A DNA stretch of 39,954 bases, taken from contig CANIQT010000031.1 of assembly GCA_947469885.1 (NCBI GenBank), positions 1 through 39,954 on the forward strand. The letters run 5' to 3'. Origin of the DNA: Bacteroidota bacterium. GTDB lineage: Bacteria > Bacteroidota > Bacteroidia > 2-12-FULL-35-15. Positions 17,723 to 26,714 of the stretch are shown in pieces. A model generated the notes under the pieces. It was not told where the DNA came from. It ran no database searches and was given only the letters and a program-made list of their open reading frames with translations. The first letter of the stretch is position 1. Each line of letters begins with the position of its first letter. The position numbers and the translations under genes were made by a program.

Positions 17723-18250
17723 ATGGCAGCAAACAATCAAATCAACATTTTTATTGTAGATGACGATAAAATGTTAGCAAAAGCCCTAAAGAATGAAATT
17801 GAAAAAACATTCCCTAAACTGAATCCATTTATTTCTACTTTCGAATCGGGTGAAGAATGTCAGAAAGCAATTGCCAGCAAACCCGATTTGGTAATTGTAG
17901 ATTTTCACATGGACAGTAAAGTAAAAAATGCAATGGACGGAGTGAAAACAATTGACATGATAAAAAAACATAGTCCAAACACAGAAGTAATTATGTTCAC
18001 CAGCGTGGAAAAGGCAGAAACTGCAGTAAAAGCAATGCAACACGGAGCTCATGATTATATTGTAAAAAACGAACACATGTTTCACAAACTAAATATGTCA
18101 ATATTACAGTGTTTGAAATTGAAAGATTTAAAATCGGAAGTAAACAAATCAAGAACAAGAGTTTTTATACTGTTGTTTATTGTTGTTGCAATAATTTTTG
18201 CTGTGGCTTCATTGCAAATATGGGCTCCGCATTTATTAGAACGACCTTAA
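17723..18250 (+). CDS. Receiver domain anchored by a C-terminal membrane span
   Basis: 175 residues. Residues ~7-125 are a receiver: acidic cluster at 13-15, phospho-acceptor Asp60 in LVIVDFHMD, FTSVEKAETAVKAMQHGAHDYIVKNE with the conserved Lys115. After a short basic linker (EVNKSRTR), residues 147-167 (VFILLFIVVAIIFAVASLQIW) form one membrane span with only eight residues beyond. The receiver would therefore be tethered to the inner face of the cytoplasmic membrane, probably near the membrane-bound hybrid kinase encoded next. This is an uncommon arrangement. Confidence 0.9.
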   Translation: MAANNQINIFIVDDDKMLAKALKNEIEKTFPKLNPFISTFESGEECQKAIASKPDLVIVDFHMDSKVKNAMDGVKTIDMIKKHSPNTEVIMFTSVEKAETAVKAMQHGAHDYIVKNEHMFHKLNMSILQCLKLKDLKSEVNKSRTRVFILLFIVVAIIFAVASLQIWAPHLLERP

Positions 18251-18282
18251 AATAATTTGAACTCTATTTAATAGTTCCAAAA

Positions 18283-20499
18283 ATGAAACTCGCAATAAAA
18301 AGCCATACCAAATTAATTATCATCATGAGCTTTATCATGAGCTTTTGTCTGATAGTATTTATTGCGTACAAATCGAACGATTATATAAATCAATTGTCGG
18401 AAAACAATAAAAAGTTATATGCCTCGTACAAAATTTCTGAAACAATAAAATTATTCCGTAACAATATTGATAGCCTTGGGAACTACCAGAGAGGTTATAA
18501 CCTCACAGGCGACAAATCGTTTATGGAACATTATATTCAGAAAGAATCAGAAACAAAATCAGAGCTTGATAGTTTAGGCGAATATCTTAAAGGTAATCAG
18601 GAAGAAGGGTTGTATACTATTCTTAAAGATTTGACTTATCGAAAATTAATGGAAGGAAAGGACCCTTCACGCAAAATAAATTTGCCCGGAATAACTCAGG
18701 CTGCAACAGGCTCTAAACAAGGGAAAGAAATAGTGGAAGAAATAAATGATGCACTTGGAGATATTATGAATGAGTTAAGTAAAACTTCAGTTGCATTAAT
18801 AAAAAGGAGTAATGACTTATTAGATGTTTCACAAAAATGGAGTTATGGAGAAATATTAATCGGGATACTTGCTTCCATTGCTGCCATCCTTATTTTATTC
18901 AGGGACACCAATGTGAGAAACAAACTGGAAATAGAATTAAGGGCAGCAAAAAAACAGGCTGACGAAAATGCCATGTTGAAAGAACAGTTTATGGCAAACA
19001 TGAGTCACGAAATACGCACTCCAATGAATGCGATAATAGGTTTTTCTGAATTGCTGCAAAAAACAAAACTTGACAATTCACAAACAGAATATCTTTCAAC
19101 AATTAAAAACAGCGGTTCTAATTTATTGAACATTATTAATGATATTCTTGACTTTTCAAAGATTGAAGCAGGAATGCTTCACCTCGAAAAAATACCTTTT
19201 AGTATTCCTGCTTTAGTGAACAGTTTGAAATTAATGTTTGGGGAAAAAGCCAAAGAAAAAAAAATAGGCTTTGAAGTTTTTATTAATAATTCCGTTCCGA
19301 CAAGTGTGTTTGGTGACCCTACTCGGTTAACACAAATATTGGTAAACTTAATAAACAATGCAATTAAATTTACTGACAAAGGAAAAGTGTTGGTGACATG
19401 CGAACTAACTGGCATTGAGAATAACGAAGCGAAAATCGTATTCAAAATAAAAGATACAGGCATTGGAATTCCTGCTGATAAAATTAATGATGTATTTGAA
19501 CGATTTAACCAAGGCAACTCTGAAACTACTAGAAAATATGGTGGTACAGGGCTTGGATTATCCATTGTAAAAAACCTGATTGAAATTCAAGATGGAGAAA
19601 TTTCATTGACCAGTAAGGAAAATGTCGGTTCAGAATTTATTGTTAAAATACATTATCCTATAAATAATGAAACAATTTCAGATGCAAAAAAAAATGAGGA
19701 AATAAAATTATTCGGAACTTCGGAAAATAAATTCAACGTACTGCTGGCAGAAGATAATGTGATGAATCAAAAATTGGCATCTACCTTATTGAAAGGGTTT
19801 GGATTGGAAGTGGACATTGCTGTAAATGGATCCGTTGCTTTGGAAAAAATAAAAAACAACAATTATCATTTAGTATTGATGGATGTGCAGATGCCTATAA
19901 TGGATGGTTACACAGCAGCAAGAAAAGTAAGGGAGGAGGTACATTCCACAATTCCAATCATTGCCATGACTGCTCACATTATGCCAGGAGAAAAGGAAAA
20001 GTGCGTCAGCTTTGGAATGAATGATTACATATCAAAGCCTTTTAAAGAAATTGAATTGTACAATATCATTAATAGATATTTGAAAAAAGAAAATAATTCA
20101 CTTAATACGGTTAGCGAAAACGAAAAAACGAACTCAGCTGTAACTATTATTAATCTTGATGAATTATATGAACTGGCAAAAGGAGATAAAGAATTTATGA
20201 TTGAAATGATTGAACTTTTTTCTGAACAATGCCCAACAGACATCATTGAAATAAGTAATGCAATTAAAGAAAACGACTTTGATACCATCAGGGCAATATC
20301 ACACAGAATGAAAACATCGGTTGGGTTTATGGGATTAGGACCATTGTTAATACCATTAAATAAAATGGAGACACAGGCAGAAACAAAAATGGAAATGAAT
20401 AAAATAATTATTGAATTTAAGGGAGTAAAATCAGTTTGCGAAACAGCACTTGTTCAATTAAAAAAAACATTAACTAAATTAAAAGGAGAAAAAGTTTAA
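18283..20499 (+). CDS. Hybrid sensor kinase with CHASE3-like sensor, receiver and Hpt
   Basis: 738 residues. TM1 ~11-30, a helical periplasmic part of ~155 residues with the CHASE3-like GYNLTGDKSFMEHY, TM2 ~191-207, then HisKA with MSHEIRTPMNA (phospho-His242), HATPase with NLINNAIKFT (N box), DTGIGI (G1) and GGTGLGLSI (G2). A receiver follows at ~483-600 (Asp534 in LVLMDVQMPIMDG, Lys in ISKPF), then an Hpt domain with AISHRMKTSVGFMG (His674). All four phosphorelay sites are intact, so it can run a full His-Asp-His relay whose last step could feed the stand-alone receivers or the LytTR proteins. The PqqD-like gene starts 14 bp downstream, tying the signalling genes to that cassette. Confidence 0.95.
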   Translation: MKLAIKSHTKLIIIMSFIMSFCLIVFIAYKSNDYINQLSENNKKLYASYKISETIKLFRNNIDSLGNYQRGYNLTGDKSFMEHYIQKESETKSELDSLGEYLKGNQEEGLYTILKDLTYRKLMEGKDPSRKINLPGITQAATGSKQGKEIVEEINDALGDIMNELSKTSVALIKRSNDLLDVSQKWSYGEILIGILASIAAILILFRDTNVRNKLEIELRAAKKQADENAMLKEQFMANMSHEIRTPMNAIIGFSELLQKTKLDNSQTEYLSTIKNSGSNLLNIINDILDFSKIEAGMLHLEKIPFSIPALVNSLKLMFGEKAKEKKIGFEVFINNSVPTSVFGDPTRLTQILVNLINNAIKFTDKGKVLVTCELTGIENNEAKIVFKIKDTGIGIPADKINDVFERFNQGNSETTRKYGGTGLGLSIVKNLIEIQDGEISLTSKENVGSEFIVKIHYPINNETISDAKKNEEIKLFGTSENKFNVLLAEDNVMNQKLASTLLKGFGLEVDIAVNGSVALEKIKNNNYHLVLMDVQMPIMDGYTAARKVREEVHSTIPIIAMTAHIMPGEKEKCVSFGMNDYISKPFKEIELYNIINRYLKKENNSLNTVSENEKTNSAVTIINLDELYELAKGDKEFMIEMIELFSEQCPTDIIEISNAIKENDFDTIRAISHRMKTSVGFMGLGPLLIPLNKMETQAETKMEMNKIIIEFKGVKSVCETALVQLKKTLTKLKGEKV

Positions 20500-20513
20500 A
20501 ATAGATATAGGTT

Positions 20514-20774
20514 ATGAAAATTAAAAAAAATATTGCATTAAGTGATTCAGGTTTTGTGTTCGACCCTGCAACTGGAGATTCGTTTACAACAAATCCAATT
20601 GGATTAGAAATTATTAAAATGCTGAAAGATGGAAAAACTCTTTCTGAAATCAAATCAGCTATCCTGAAAAAATACCTTACAGATGAAGCAACATTTGAAA
20701 AAGACAATTACGATTTTATGAATATGTTATCTAAACATAGATTAACAGTAGACAATGAAAAGGAAAAAAATTAA
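20514..20774 (+). CDS. PqqD-like protein (possible RiPP recognition element)
   Basis: 86 residues, cytosolic. The pattern SDSGFVFDPATGDSFTTNPIG (21 residues, 9-29 region), then LEIIKMLKDGKTLSEIKSAILKKY and a C-terminal helix NYDFMNMLSKHRL, follows the PqqD family: a three-strand hairpin with 'fvfd..tG..f.lN..g..i..ll..g.t..ei...l...y', then a winged-helix segment. In known systems such domains (RREs) bind the leader of a ribosomal peptide and bring it to a modifying enzyme. Here the next gene, overlapping by 20 bp, is an ATP-grasp ligase. The family call is from pattern recognition only; a profile search would settle it. Confidence 0.72.
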   Translation: MKIKKNIALSDSGFVFDPATGDSFTTNPIGLEIIKMLKDGKTLSEIKSAILKKYLTDEATFEKDNYDFMNMLSKHRLTVDNEKEKN

Positions 20775-21804
20775 CGTAGCTGTTACCGGACTTAATGCAA
20801 TTGATAGCCCCGGTCCAGGAGTGCCTGTAATAAGAGCATTGAAAGAGAGCAAGCTTTTTGTTGTTCGTATTATTGGTTTGTCTTACGAAGCGATGGAACC
20901 TGGCATTTACATGCACGATATTGTAGATAAAACCTATCAGATACCTTTGCCATCGGCAGGGAAAGCTAGTTTACTGGAACGCCTCAGCTATATTCATTCA
21001 ATAGAAAAGATAGATGTTATCATTCCCAACTTTGATGCTGAGTTATACAATTTTATTACTATTTCTGACCAATTGAAAAAGGAAATGAAAATAAATGTTT
21101 TTGTCCCTACTCTTGCTCAGTTTGAAGACAGACACAAAGCAAACCTTTCTGATTACGGGAAGAAACATAAAATAAAAGTTCCGTTCGGGAAAGTAATTTT
21201 CAGTACCATGGAAATTCCAAAACTGACAAAAGAATTTTCGTATCCGCTGGTTGTGAAAGGGAAATTTTATGACGCTTACATTGCATACAATATGGAACAA
21301 GCACATACTTATTTTAATAAAATAAGTGCGAAATGGGGATTGCCAATTATTATTCAGGAATTTGTTACCGGACAAGAAGTGAATGTAACTGCCCTTGGAG
21401 ATGGAAAAGGTAATACTGTTGGTGCTGTGCCCATGCGAAAACAATACATTACAGATAAAGGCAAAGCGTGGTCGGGGATTTCGATAGATGATAAAAACTT
21501 ACTTACTATGACACAAAAGTTAATTCGCTCTACCAAATGGAGAGGTGGAATGGAATTGGAAATAATTAAAACAAACAATGAAGATTATTACCTGCTTGAA
21601 ATAAATCCACGTTTCCCAGCGTGGGTTTATCTTGCAGTTGGTTGCGGTCAAAATCATCCGGAAGCATTGGTTCAATTGGCATTGGGCAAAGAAGTAAAGC
21701 CATTTAAAAAATATGATGTAGGTAAAATGTTTATCCGTTATTCGTATGATATGATTGTATCGCTGAAAGAATTTGAAACTATTTCTACATTAGGTGAATT
21801 ATAA
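20755..21804 (+). CDS. ATP-grasp ligase
   Basis: 349 residues. N-terminal pre-ATP-grasp domain (INVAVTGLNAIDSPGPGVPVIRAL, DVIIPNFDAEL); ATP-grasp motifs follow: PLVVKGK (164-170, the ATP-binding Lys), IIIQEFVTGQEVNV (199-211), and MELEI...YLLEINPRFP (266-288) with the Mg-binding Glu282 and Asn284. The fold ligates a carboxylate, activated as acyl phosphate, to an amine or similar nucleophile. Substrate unknown: amino-acid or peptide ligation fits the PqqD-like and decarboxylase neighbours. The start overlaps the PqqD-like gene by 20 bp, which implies coupled translation. The decarboxylase begins 12 bp downstream. Confidence 0.88.
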   Translation: MKRKKINVAVTGLNAIDSPGPGVPVIRALKESKLFVVRIIGLSYEAMEPGIYMHDIVDKTYQIPLPSAGKASLLERLSYIHSIEKIDVIIPNFDAELYNFITISDQLKKEMKINVFVPTLAQFEDRHKANLSDYGKKHKIKVPFGKVIFSTMEIPKLTKEFSYPLVVKGKFYDAYIAYNMEQAHTYFNKISAKWGLPIIIQEFVTGQEVNVTALGDGKGNTVGAVPMRKQYITDKGKAWSGISIDDKNLLTMTQKLIRSTKWRGGMELEIIKTNNEDYYLLEINPRFPAWVYLAVGCGQNHPEALVQLALGKEVKPFKKYDVGKMFIRYSYDMIVSLKEFETISTLGEL

Positions 21805-21816
21805 AAACATGAAATT

Positions 21817-23181
21817 ATGACAACTAAAAAATTGCAATATGAGCGACCGGTAATTCAAAAGTTGAATACTGGTGTGATGAATAAATTCGGAACTAAAACC
21901 GAATACAAACCTGTTACGCATATTGACGACAATTCAGTGAAAGACCTGATTGAAAAATTTGGTTCACCATTATTTGTTATCTCTGAAAAGTCAATTAGAG
22001 ACACTTATCATAATGCTAATCGCGCTTTTAAGAATCGTTATCCGAAGGTGCAGTTTGCATGGTCGTACAAAACAAATTATGTGAATGCAGTGTGCAATGT
22101 ATTCCATCAGGAAGGTTCGTGGGCAGAGGTTGTTTCAGGTTTTGAATACAACAAAGCATTGCAGAACGGAGTGCCTGGGAATAAAATTATTTTCAATGGT
22201 CCTGATAAATCGGAAGCAGAATTAACTCTTGCAATTAATAATGATTCGTTAATTCACATTGACCATCTTGATGAATTATATTTAATAAAAGAAATTGCAA
22301 ACCAATCTAAAAAACGTCCCCGTGTTGCCATTCGTGTGAACATGGATACTGGCGTTTATCCAATGTGGGACAGGTTTGGATTCAACTACGAGAATGGTCA
22401 GGCGTGGGATGCTATCAACAAAATAATGCTGAACGACAAAATGGATTTGGTTGGGTTGCATTCCCACATCGGCACCTTTATGCTTGCTCCAAGTGCTTAT
22501 GGAATTGCGGCTGCCAAGCTTTCTGATTTGGCAATTGCAATAAAAAAGAAATACAAAAAAAACATTCAATACATTGACATGGGTGGTGGGTTTGCTTCTA
22601 AGAACACATTGAAAGGCTCGTATTTACAAGGGGTTGACACATCACCTACATTCGACCAGTTTGCAGAAGCAATCACTACTTCTATTCTAAATGCAGGTTT
22701 CACAGAGAATGAATTGCCTCTTTTGATATTAGAAACAGGTCGTGCATTGATAGATGATGCAGGATATTTATTAGGTACTGTTATTTCCAACAAACGACTA
22801 TCTGACGGAAGACGTGCAACCATCATGGATTTCGGAGTGAATATTCTTTTCACTTCTTTTTGGTACGACCATAAAATAAGTCCTGCTCAGGAGTTCGGAC
22901 AATATACTGAAGACGCAGTGTTGTACGGTCCGTTGTGTATGAACATAGATGTAATAAGAGAAAATATTACATTGCCTCCATTGATGAGGAACGACCATGT
23001 GGTGGTGCATACAGTAGGTGCATATAACATGACACAGTGGATGCAGTTTATTTCGCTACGACCTGCAATTGTAATGATTGACACAAAAAATATTCCTCAC
23101 ATTATTCGTAACAGGGAGACGTTAAATAGTATTCAAGGAGATGAAGTAATGCCAAAACATTTGAAAGATTTTAAATTATAA
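21817..23181 (+). CDS. Fold-III PLP amino-acid decarboxylase with leader-like N-terminus
   Basis: 454 residues, related to diaminopimelate/ornithine/arginine decarboxylases. PLP-site features: AWSYKTNY with Schiff-base Lys85, EVVSGFEYNKAL, HSHIGT, DMGGGFAS (phosphate-binding glycines), ETGRALIDDAGYLLG, YGPLCMNIDV with the catalytic Cys of the second site, and GAYNMTQW. All key residues are in place, so it should be active; the exact substrate cannot be read. Ahead of the catalytic fold there is an extension of ~40 residues including QYERPVIQKLNTG and NKFGTKTE. Tyr8-x-x-Pro11-x-Ile13 resembles the YxxPxL motif that RREs bind in lasso-peptide leaders. With a PqqD-like gene two places upstream, this extension may be bound by it. 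Confidence 0.88.
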   Translation: MTTKKLQYERPVIQKLNTGVMNKFGTKTEYKPVTHIDDNSVKDLIEKFGSPLFVISEKSIRDTYHNANRAFKNRYPKVQFAWSYKTNYVNAVCNVFHQEGSWAEVVSGFEYNKALQNGVPGNKIIFNGPDKSEAELTLAINNDSLIHIDHLDELYLIKEIANQSKKRPRVAIRVNMDTGVYPMWDRFGFNYENGQAWDAINKIMLNDKMDLVGLHSHIGTFMLAPSAYGIAAAKLSDLAIAIKKKYKKNIQYIDMGGGFASKNTLKGSYLQGVDTSPTFDQFAEAITTSILNAGFTENELPLLILETGRALIDDAGYLLGTVISNKRLSDGRRATIMDFGVNILFTSFWYDHKISPAQEFGQYTEDAVLYGPLCMNIDVIRENITLPPLMRNDHVVVHTVGAYNMTQWMQFISLRPAIVMIDTKNIPHIIRNRETLNSIQGDEVMPKHLKDFKL

Positions 23182-23195
23182 ATTTAAACTTAGTA

Positions 23196-25367
23196 GTGAA
23201 GCTGCAGTTGAAAAATATAAAAGACGGAATAGTTAATAGTTACAACCAGGTTTTCTTTTCAGATAACAAATGGTTTGGTTTGTTGTTGATTATTGCTTCT
23301 TTTGTTAATGTAAATGCAGGAATCAGTGGTTTGTGTGCAGTTTTTTTTTCTTTACTCATTGCAACAGTTTTAGGTTTTAATCCAACCTATATTAAAAGTG
23401 GTTCTTATACTTTTAATGTCCTGTTGGTTGGATTTACAATGGGTGTTTATTTTTGTTACAGTCCTGCATTTTTTGTCATTCTTTTTTTTGCATCTGCACT
23501 TACTTTCTTAATAAGTGTGTGGCTTTCCTCATATACTGCAAAATATAGCTTGCCTGTATTGAGTTTACCATATATGCTTTCCATCTGGATATTATTTTTA
23601 GGTATCAAAACTTTTACCATAATTAAACTAAATCAAAATGGTACAGATACCTTCAATACTCTGTGGGGTACCGTTAATCTATCGTTTGAAGGACTGCACA
23701 AAGAATTTGATTCATGGATGATTACACCATTAATTGTTTCTTATTTTAAAGCAATGGGAGCAATATTTTTTCAAAACAACATTCTACCAGGTATATTTAT
23801 CACCATTGGTTTGCTTTTGTATTCACGAATTGCATTCTCTCTCTCTGTGATTGGATTCGTTTGTGGTTATTTATTTTACCACTTTTTTCAAGGCAATGTT
23901 TCATCTGCTGATTTTCACATTGTAGCAATAAATTACATTTTATCTGCCATTGCGATTGGTGGTTTCTTCCTTATTCCTTCAATAAGTTCTTATCTATTGG
24001 TCGTTGCTTGCACACCTGTCATAAGTTTTATTATTAATGCGCTGGGTAAGTTTTTAGAACCATACAATATTCCTTTGTATTCATTACCATTTACATGCTT
24101 TGTTTTACTACTATTATCAGCACTTAAAAACCGATATTTTGTCAACTATCTATATCTTGTAAGATACCAATTATATTCTCCTGAAAAAAACCTTTATGCT
24201 TTTGACGCACACCTGGAGCGGTTCAGTAAAGATACTTATATCCACATTCATCTTCCCTTTTATGGAGAGTGGATCATTTCACAAGGGCACGAAGGCAAAA
24301 TAACACACAAAGATGATTTCCGTTTTGCCTGGGACTTTGTGGTGGCTGATGAACATAAAAAAACATTTCGTTTGCCAGGAGAAGACGTTAAGGATTTTTA
24401 TTGTTACGGATTGCCTGTGCTTGCGCCAGCTTCAGGAACAGTTGTAACCTTGCAGGATGGTATAGATGACAATTCAATTGGAGATGTGAACACAAATGAA
24501 AACTGGGGAAACACTATTGTCATCAAACATTCGAATTATCTATTTAGTAAGATATCTCATATCAAAAAAGATAGCTTTAATGTAAAGATTGGTGACTATG
24601 TAAAAAAAGGGGATGTACTTGCTTTATGCGGTAGTTCCGGTCGTTCACCCGAACCTCACATTCATTTTCAATTGCAGGAAACAAAAGAGATTGGAGCCAA
24701 AACATTAAAATACCCGTTGAGTTATTACGTAACAAAAGATACTGATGGTTATCGTTTGCATTCGTTTGATTATCCTTTAGAAAACCAAACCATTTTCCGC
24801 GCACCTCCTACTCCACTTATTCAGCTGGCATTTCATTTTATACCTGGTATGAAGTTAAATTTTAATGTAACAAAAGGAGATGAAAAATATTTAGTCAACT
24901 GGGAAGTATTTACAGATGCAGGAAACAATTCTTATATATATTGCCACAGAACAAAAGCGGTTGCTTATTTTACCAATAACGAAACACTGTTTTATTTCAA
25001 TAGTTTTATCGGAGATAAAAATTCCCTGCTCTATTATTTTTATTTGGGTGCTCATAAAATACTATTGAGTTATTTCCAAAATATGAAAATAGAAGACAAC
25101 CTGCCTGTAGAAATCTTTAACAATAGTGTAATAAAAACCATACAGGATTTTGTTGCTCCATTTTTTATTTTCCTTAAAGCAACCTTTCATGCCAATTATT
25201 CGTTTGCTGATACCGAACAATCACCGGAAATGATTAAGATTAATTCTGAAGTAAGTTTAGGAAAAACAAATCGGAAAATTAATTTCGAACTGGAATTAAA
25301 AGATAACAAGTTGAGTAAATTTGTAATAAAAGAAAAAGACCAATGTATAGTTGTAGAAAATATATAA
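23196..25367 (+). CDS. Urea-transporter-like membrane domain fused to an M23 peptidase
   Basis: 723 residues starting at GTG. Residues ~25-310 have about ten membrane spans and urea-transporter patterns: FVNVNAGISGLCAVFFSLLIATVLGF, then NPTYIKSGSYTFNVLLVGFTMG (the 'GlyGfN..LvG' element) and a similar second half (PLIVSYFKAMGAIFFQNNILPG). Residues ~350-500 form an M23/LytM metallopeptidase: His371, FAWDF with Asp380, LAPASGTVV, ISHIKKDS (His455), GDYVKKGDVLALCGSSG and PHIHFQ (His488, His490), so the zinc and catalytic residues appear complete. The peptidase would be periplasmic. The last ~220 residues are unassigned beta-rich sequence. The fusion joins small-molecule transport with possible peptidoglycan or peptide cleavage. 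It lies 14 bp after the decarboxylase. Confidence 0.8.
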   Translation: MKLQLKNIKDGIVNSYNQVFFSDNKWFGLLLIIASFVNVNAGISGLCAVFFSLLIATVLGFNPTYIKSGSYTFNVLLVGFTMGVYFCYSPAFFVILFFASALTFLISVWLSSYTAKYSLPVLSLPYMLSIWILFLGIKTFTIIKLNQNGTDTFNTLWGTVNLSFEGLHKEFDSWMITPLIVSYFKAMGAIFFQNNILPGIFITIGLLLYSRIAFSLSVIGFVCGYLFYHFFQGNVSSADFHIVAINYILSAIAIGGFFLIPSISSYLLVVACTPVISFIINALGKFLEPYNIPLYSLPFTCFVLLLLSALKNRYFVNYLYLVRYQLYSPEKNLYAFDAHLERFSKDTYIHIHLPFYGEWIISQGHEGKITHKDDFRFAWDFVVADEHKKTFRLPGEDVKDFYCYGLPVLAPASGTVVTLQDGIDDNSIGDVNTNENWGNTIVIKHSNYLFSKISHIKKDSFNVKIGDYVKKGDVLALCGSSGRSPEPHIHFQLQETKEIGAKTLKYPLSYYVTKDTDGYRLHSFDYPLENQTIFRAPPTPLIQLAFHFIPGMKLNFNVTKGDEKYLVNWEVFTDAGNNSYIYCHRTKAVAYFTNNETLFYFNSFIGDKNSLLYYFYLGAHKILLSYFQNMKIEDNLPVEIFNNSVIKTIQDFVAPFFIFLKATFHANYSFADTEQSPEMIKINSEVSLGKTNRKINFELELKDNKLSKFVIKEKDQCIVVENI

Positions 25368-26692
25368 TTCTTCTTCTTTTGTTTATTATTGGTATAAACA
25401 AAAATGGGCAAGCGAACGATTCGCTAACCTCTGCTAAAGTCGAAACTGTTTCATTAATTTTATTTAATGATAAAGTTTGGAATGAATTAATTCCTTTTTG
25501 TGACAAGGCAATTAAGAATGGTTTTGATTATTATTACCTTCGTATGCGTGCCGGAATTGCCTGTTACGAAACTAAAAAATACCGCAAAGCCGAAACTCAT
25601 TTCCGGAAAGCACTGTCGTATAATTCTGGTGATGAAGATGCTACTAATTATTTATACTTGTGTTTGGTTTATGACGAAAAGTATGAAGAAGCAACATGGT
25701 TAAGCAAATCATTCAATGAAGGGCAAGCTTCAAAACTTGGAACAAAAAAGCACTTCCCCTTTTCGTTTATCAATCTGGAAGGGGCAATAAAATTAAGTAG
25801 TAGAATGGATAGTATTGGTAATGCTCAGTATTACCAATTAGGTATCGAGCATTATTTGTTTCGCAGAGTTTCATTTTTTCATTCTTTTAGTTATAACGGA
25901 CAAACGGATTATTCGTATTATCAAAATTATGGAAGAGGCAAAGACCAGCAGCAACCTCCATGGGATACCACCACCCACTTATTCGACCATAGAAATAATG
26001 ATGTGTCAATGATTAGACAGTTCCACTATTTTTTAAAAGCAAACATTCCTTTCAAAAATAATTTTCTGCTAAGCCTTAGCGGACAGTTGATATATGATAA
26101 CGATACGCATACTATTTATGATACAGTGATTCATTTAAAAGATAATCAGGGGGCACAGAATCCACCTGCACCTAACTATTCCAAACAAACTCCTGAAAAC
26201 ACACATGCTTCGTTTGTGTGGTCATCAACACTAAAGAAGTACACTACTTATATTGATTATTCTATAGGTACAATTATTGATTTTATTCCTGACTACAACG
26301 AATACCAGGTTAGTGCAGCTTTAGAGTATCATCCGTTTGCCAATGCTAATTTTAATGTTGGTGGCATTTTATACTTACATTGGCATCAGCCGTTTTCTAC
26401 CACCAGTGCTCTTGCTTTTTCTCCTTATGTTTCGTTTACACCTATTAAAAAATTAACCTTCACTACCGACTTTATGCAAAACTCAAAAGGCAATGTGGTG
26501 GAGTATTCGGGCTATTATGTAAACAATACTCCTTTTTATATTAAGAACCGGTTTTCTTTAGGAGCAAAATACAAAGTGCTGAAAAAGCTGAGTGTGTATG
26601 CAAATTACGGATTGGAAAACAGAGGTTCCCGATTCAGCGATTTTACTTTCACTAATAATTTATTTTTACTTGGAATTTCAATTACACGATAA
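25343..26692 (+). CDS. TPR plus outer-membrane beta-barrel protein
   Basis: 449 residues with signal peptide (KYIILLLLFIIGINKNGQA). Residues ~25-135 carry two or three TPR-like helix pairs (YYLRMRAGIACYETKKYRKAETHFRKALSYN). Residues ~145-449 alternate into membrane strands (FINLEGAIKLSS, AQYYQLGIEHYLFRRVSFFHSFSYN, ASFVWSSTLKKYTTYIDYSIG, FNVGGILYLHW) and end FLLGISITR. It resembles YaiO-type or other TPR-barrel proteins of the outer membrane. The start lies 25 bp inside the preceding gene, so translation is coupled to the transporter/M23 fusion. It is the likely outer-membrane part of the same system. Confidence 0.78.
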   Translation: MYSCRKYIILLLLFIIGINKNGQANDSLTSAKVETVSLILFNDKVWNELIPFCDKAIKNGFDYYYLRMRAGIACYETKKYRKAETHFRKALSYNSGDEDATNYLYLCLVYDEKYEEATWLSKSFNEGQASKLGTKKHFPFSFINLEGAIKLSSRMDSIGNAQYYQLGIEHYLFRRVSFFHSFSYNGQTDYSYYQNYGRGKDQQQPPWDTTTHLFDHRNNDVSMIRQFHYFLKANIPFKNNFLLSLSGQLIYDNDTHTIYDTVIHLKDNQGAQNPPAPNYSKQTPENTHASFVWSSTLKKYTTYIDYSIGTIIDFIPDYNEYQVSAALEYHPFANANFNVGGILYLHWHQPFSTTSALAFSPYVSFTPIKKLTFTTDFMQNSKGNVVEYSGYYVNNTPFYIKNRFSLGAKYKVLKKLSVYANYGLENRGSRFSDFTFTNNLFLLGISITR

Positions 26693-26714
26693 TATTAACT
26701 AAATAATTACAATC

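Noticed and set aside
21809..21820. Tiny precursor peptide gene between the ATP-grasp and decarboxylase genes (ATG at 21809)
   Set aside because: The frame ends after three codons (ATG AAA TTA TGA), and the 12-bp gap has no room for a precursor.
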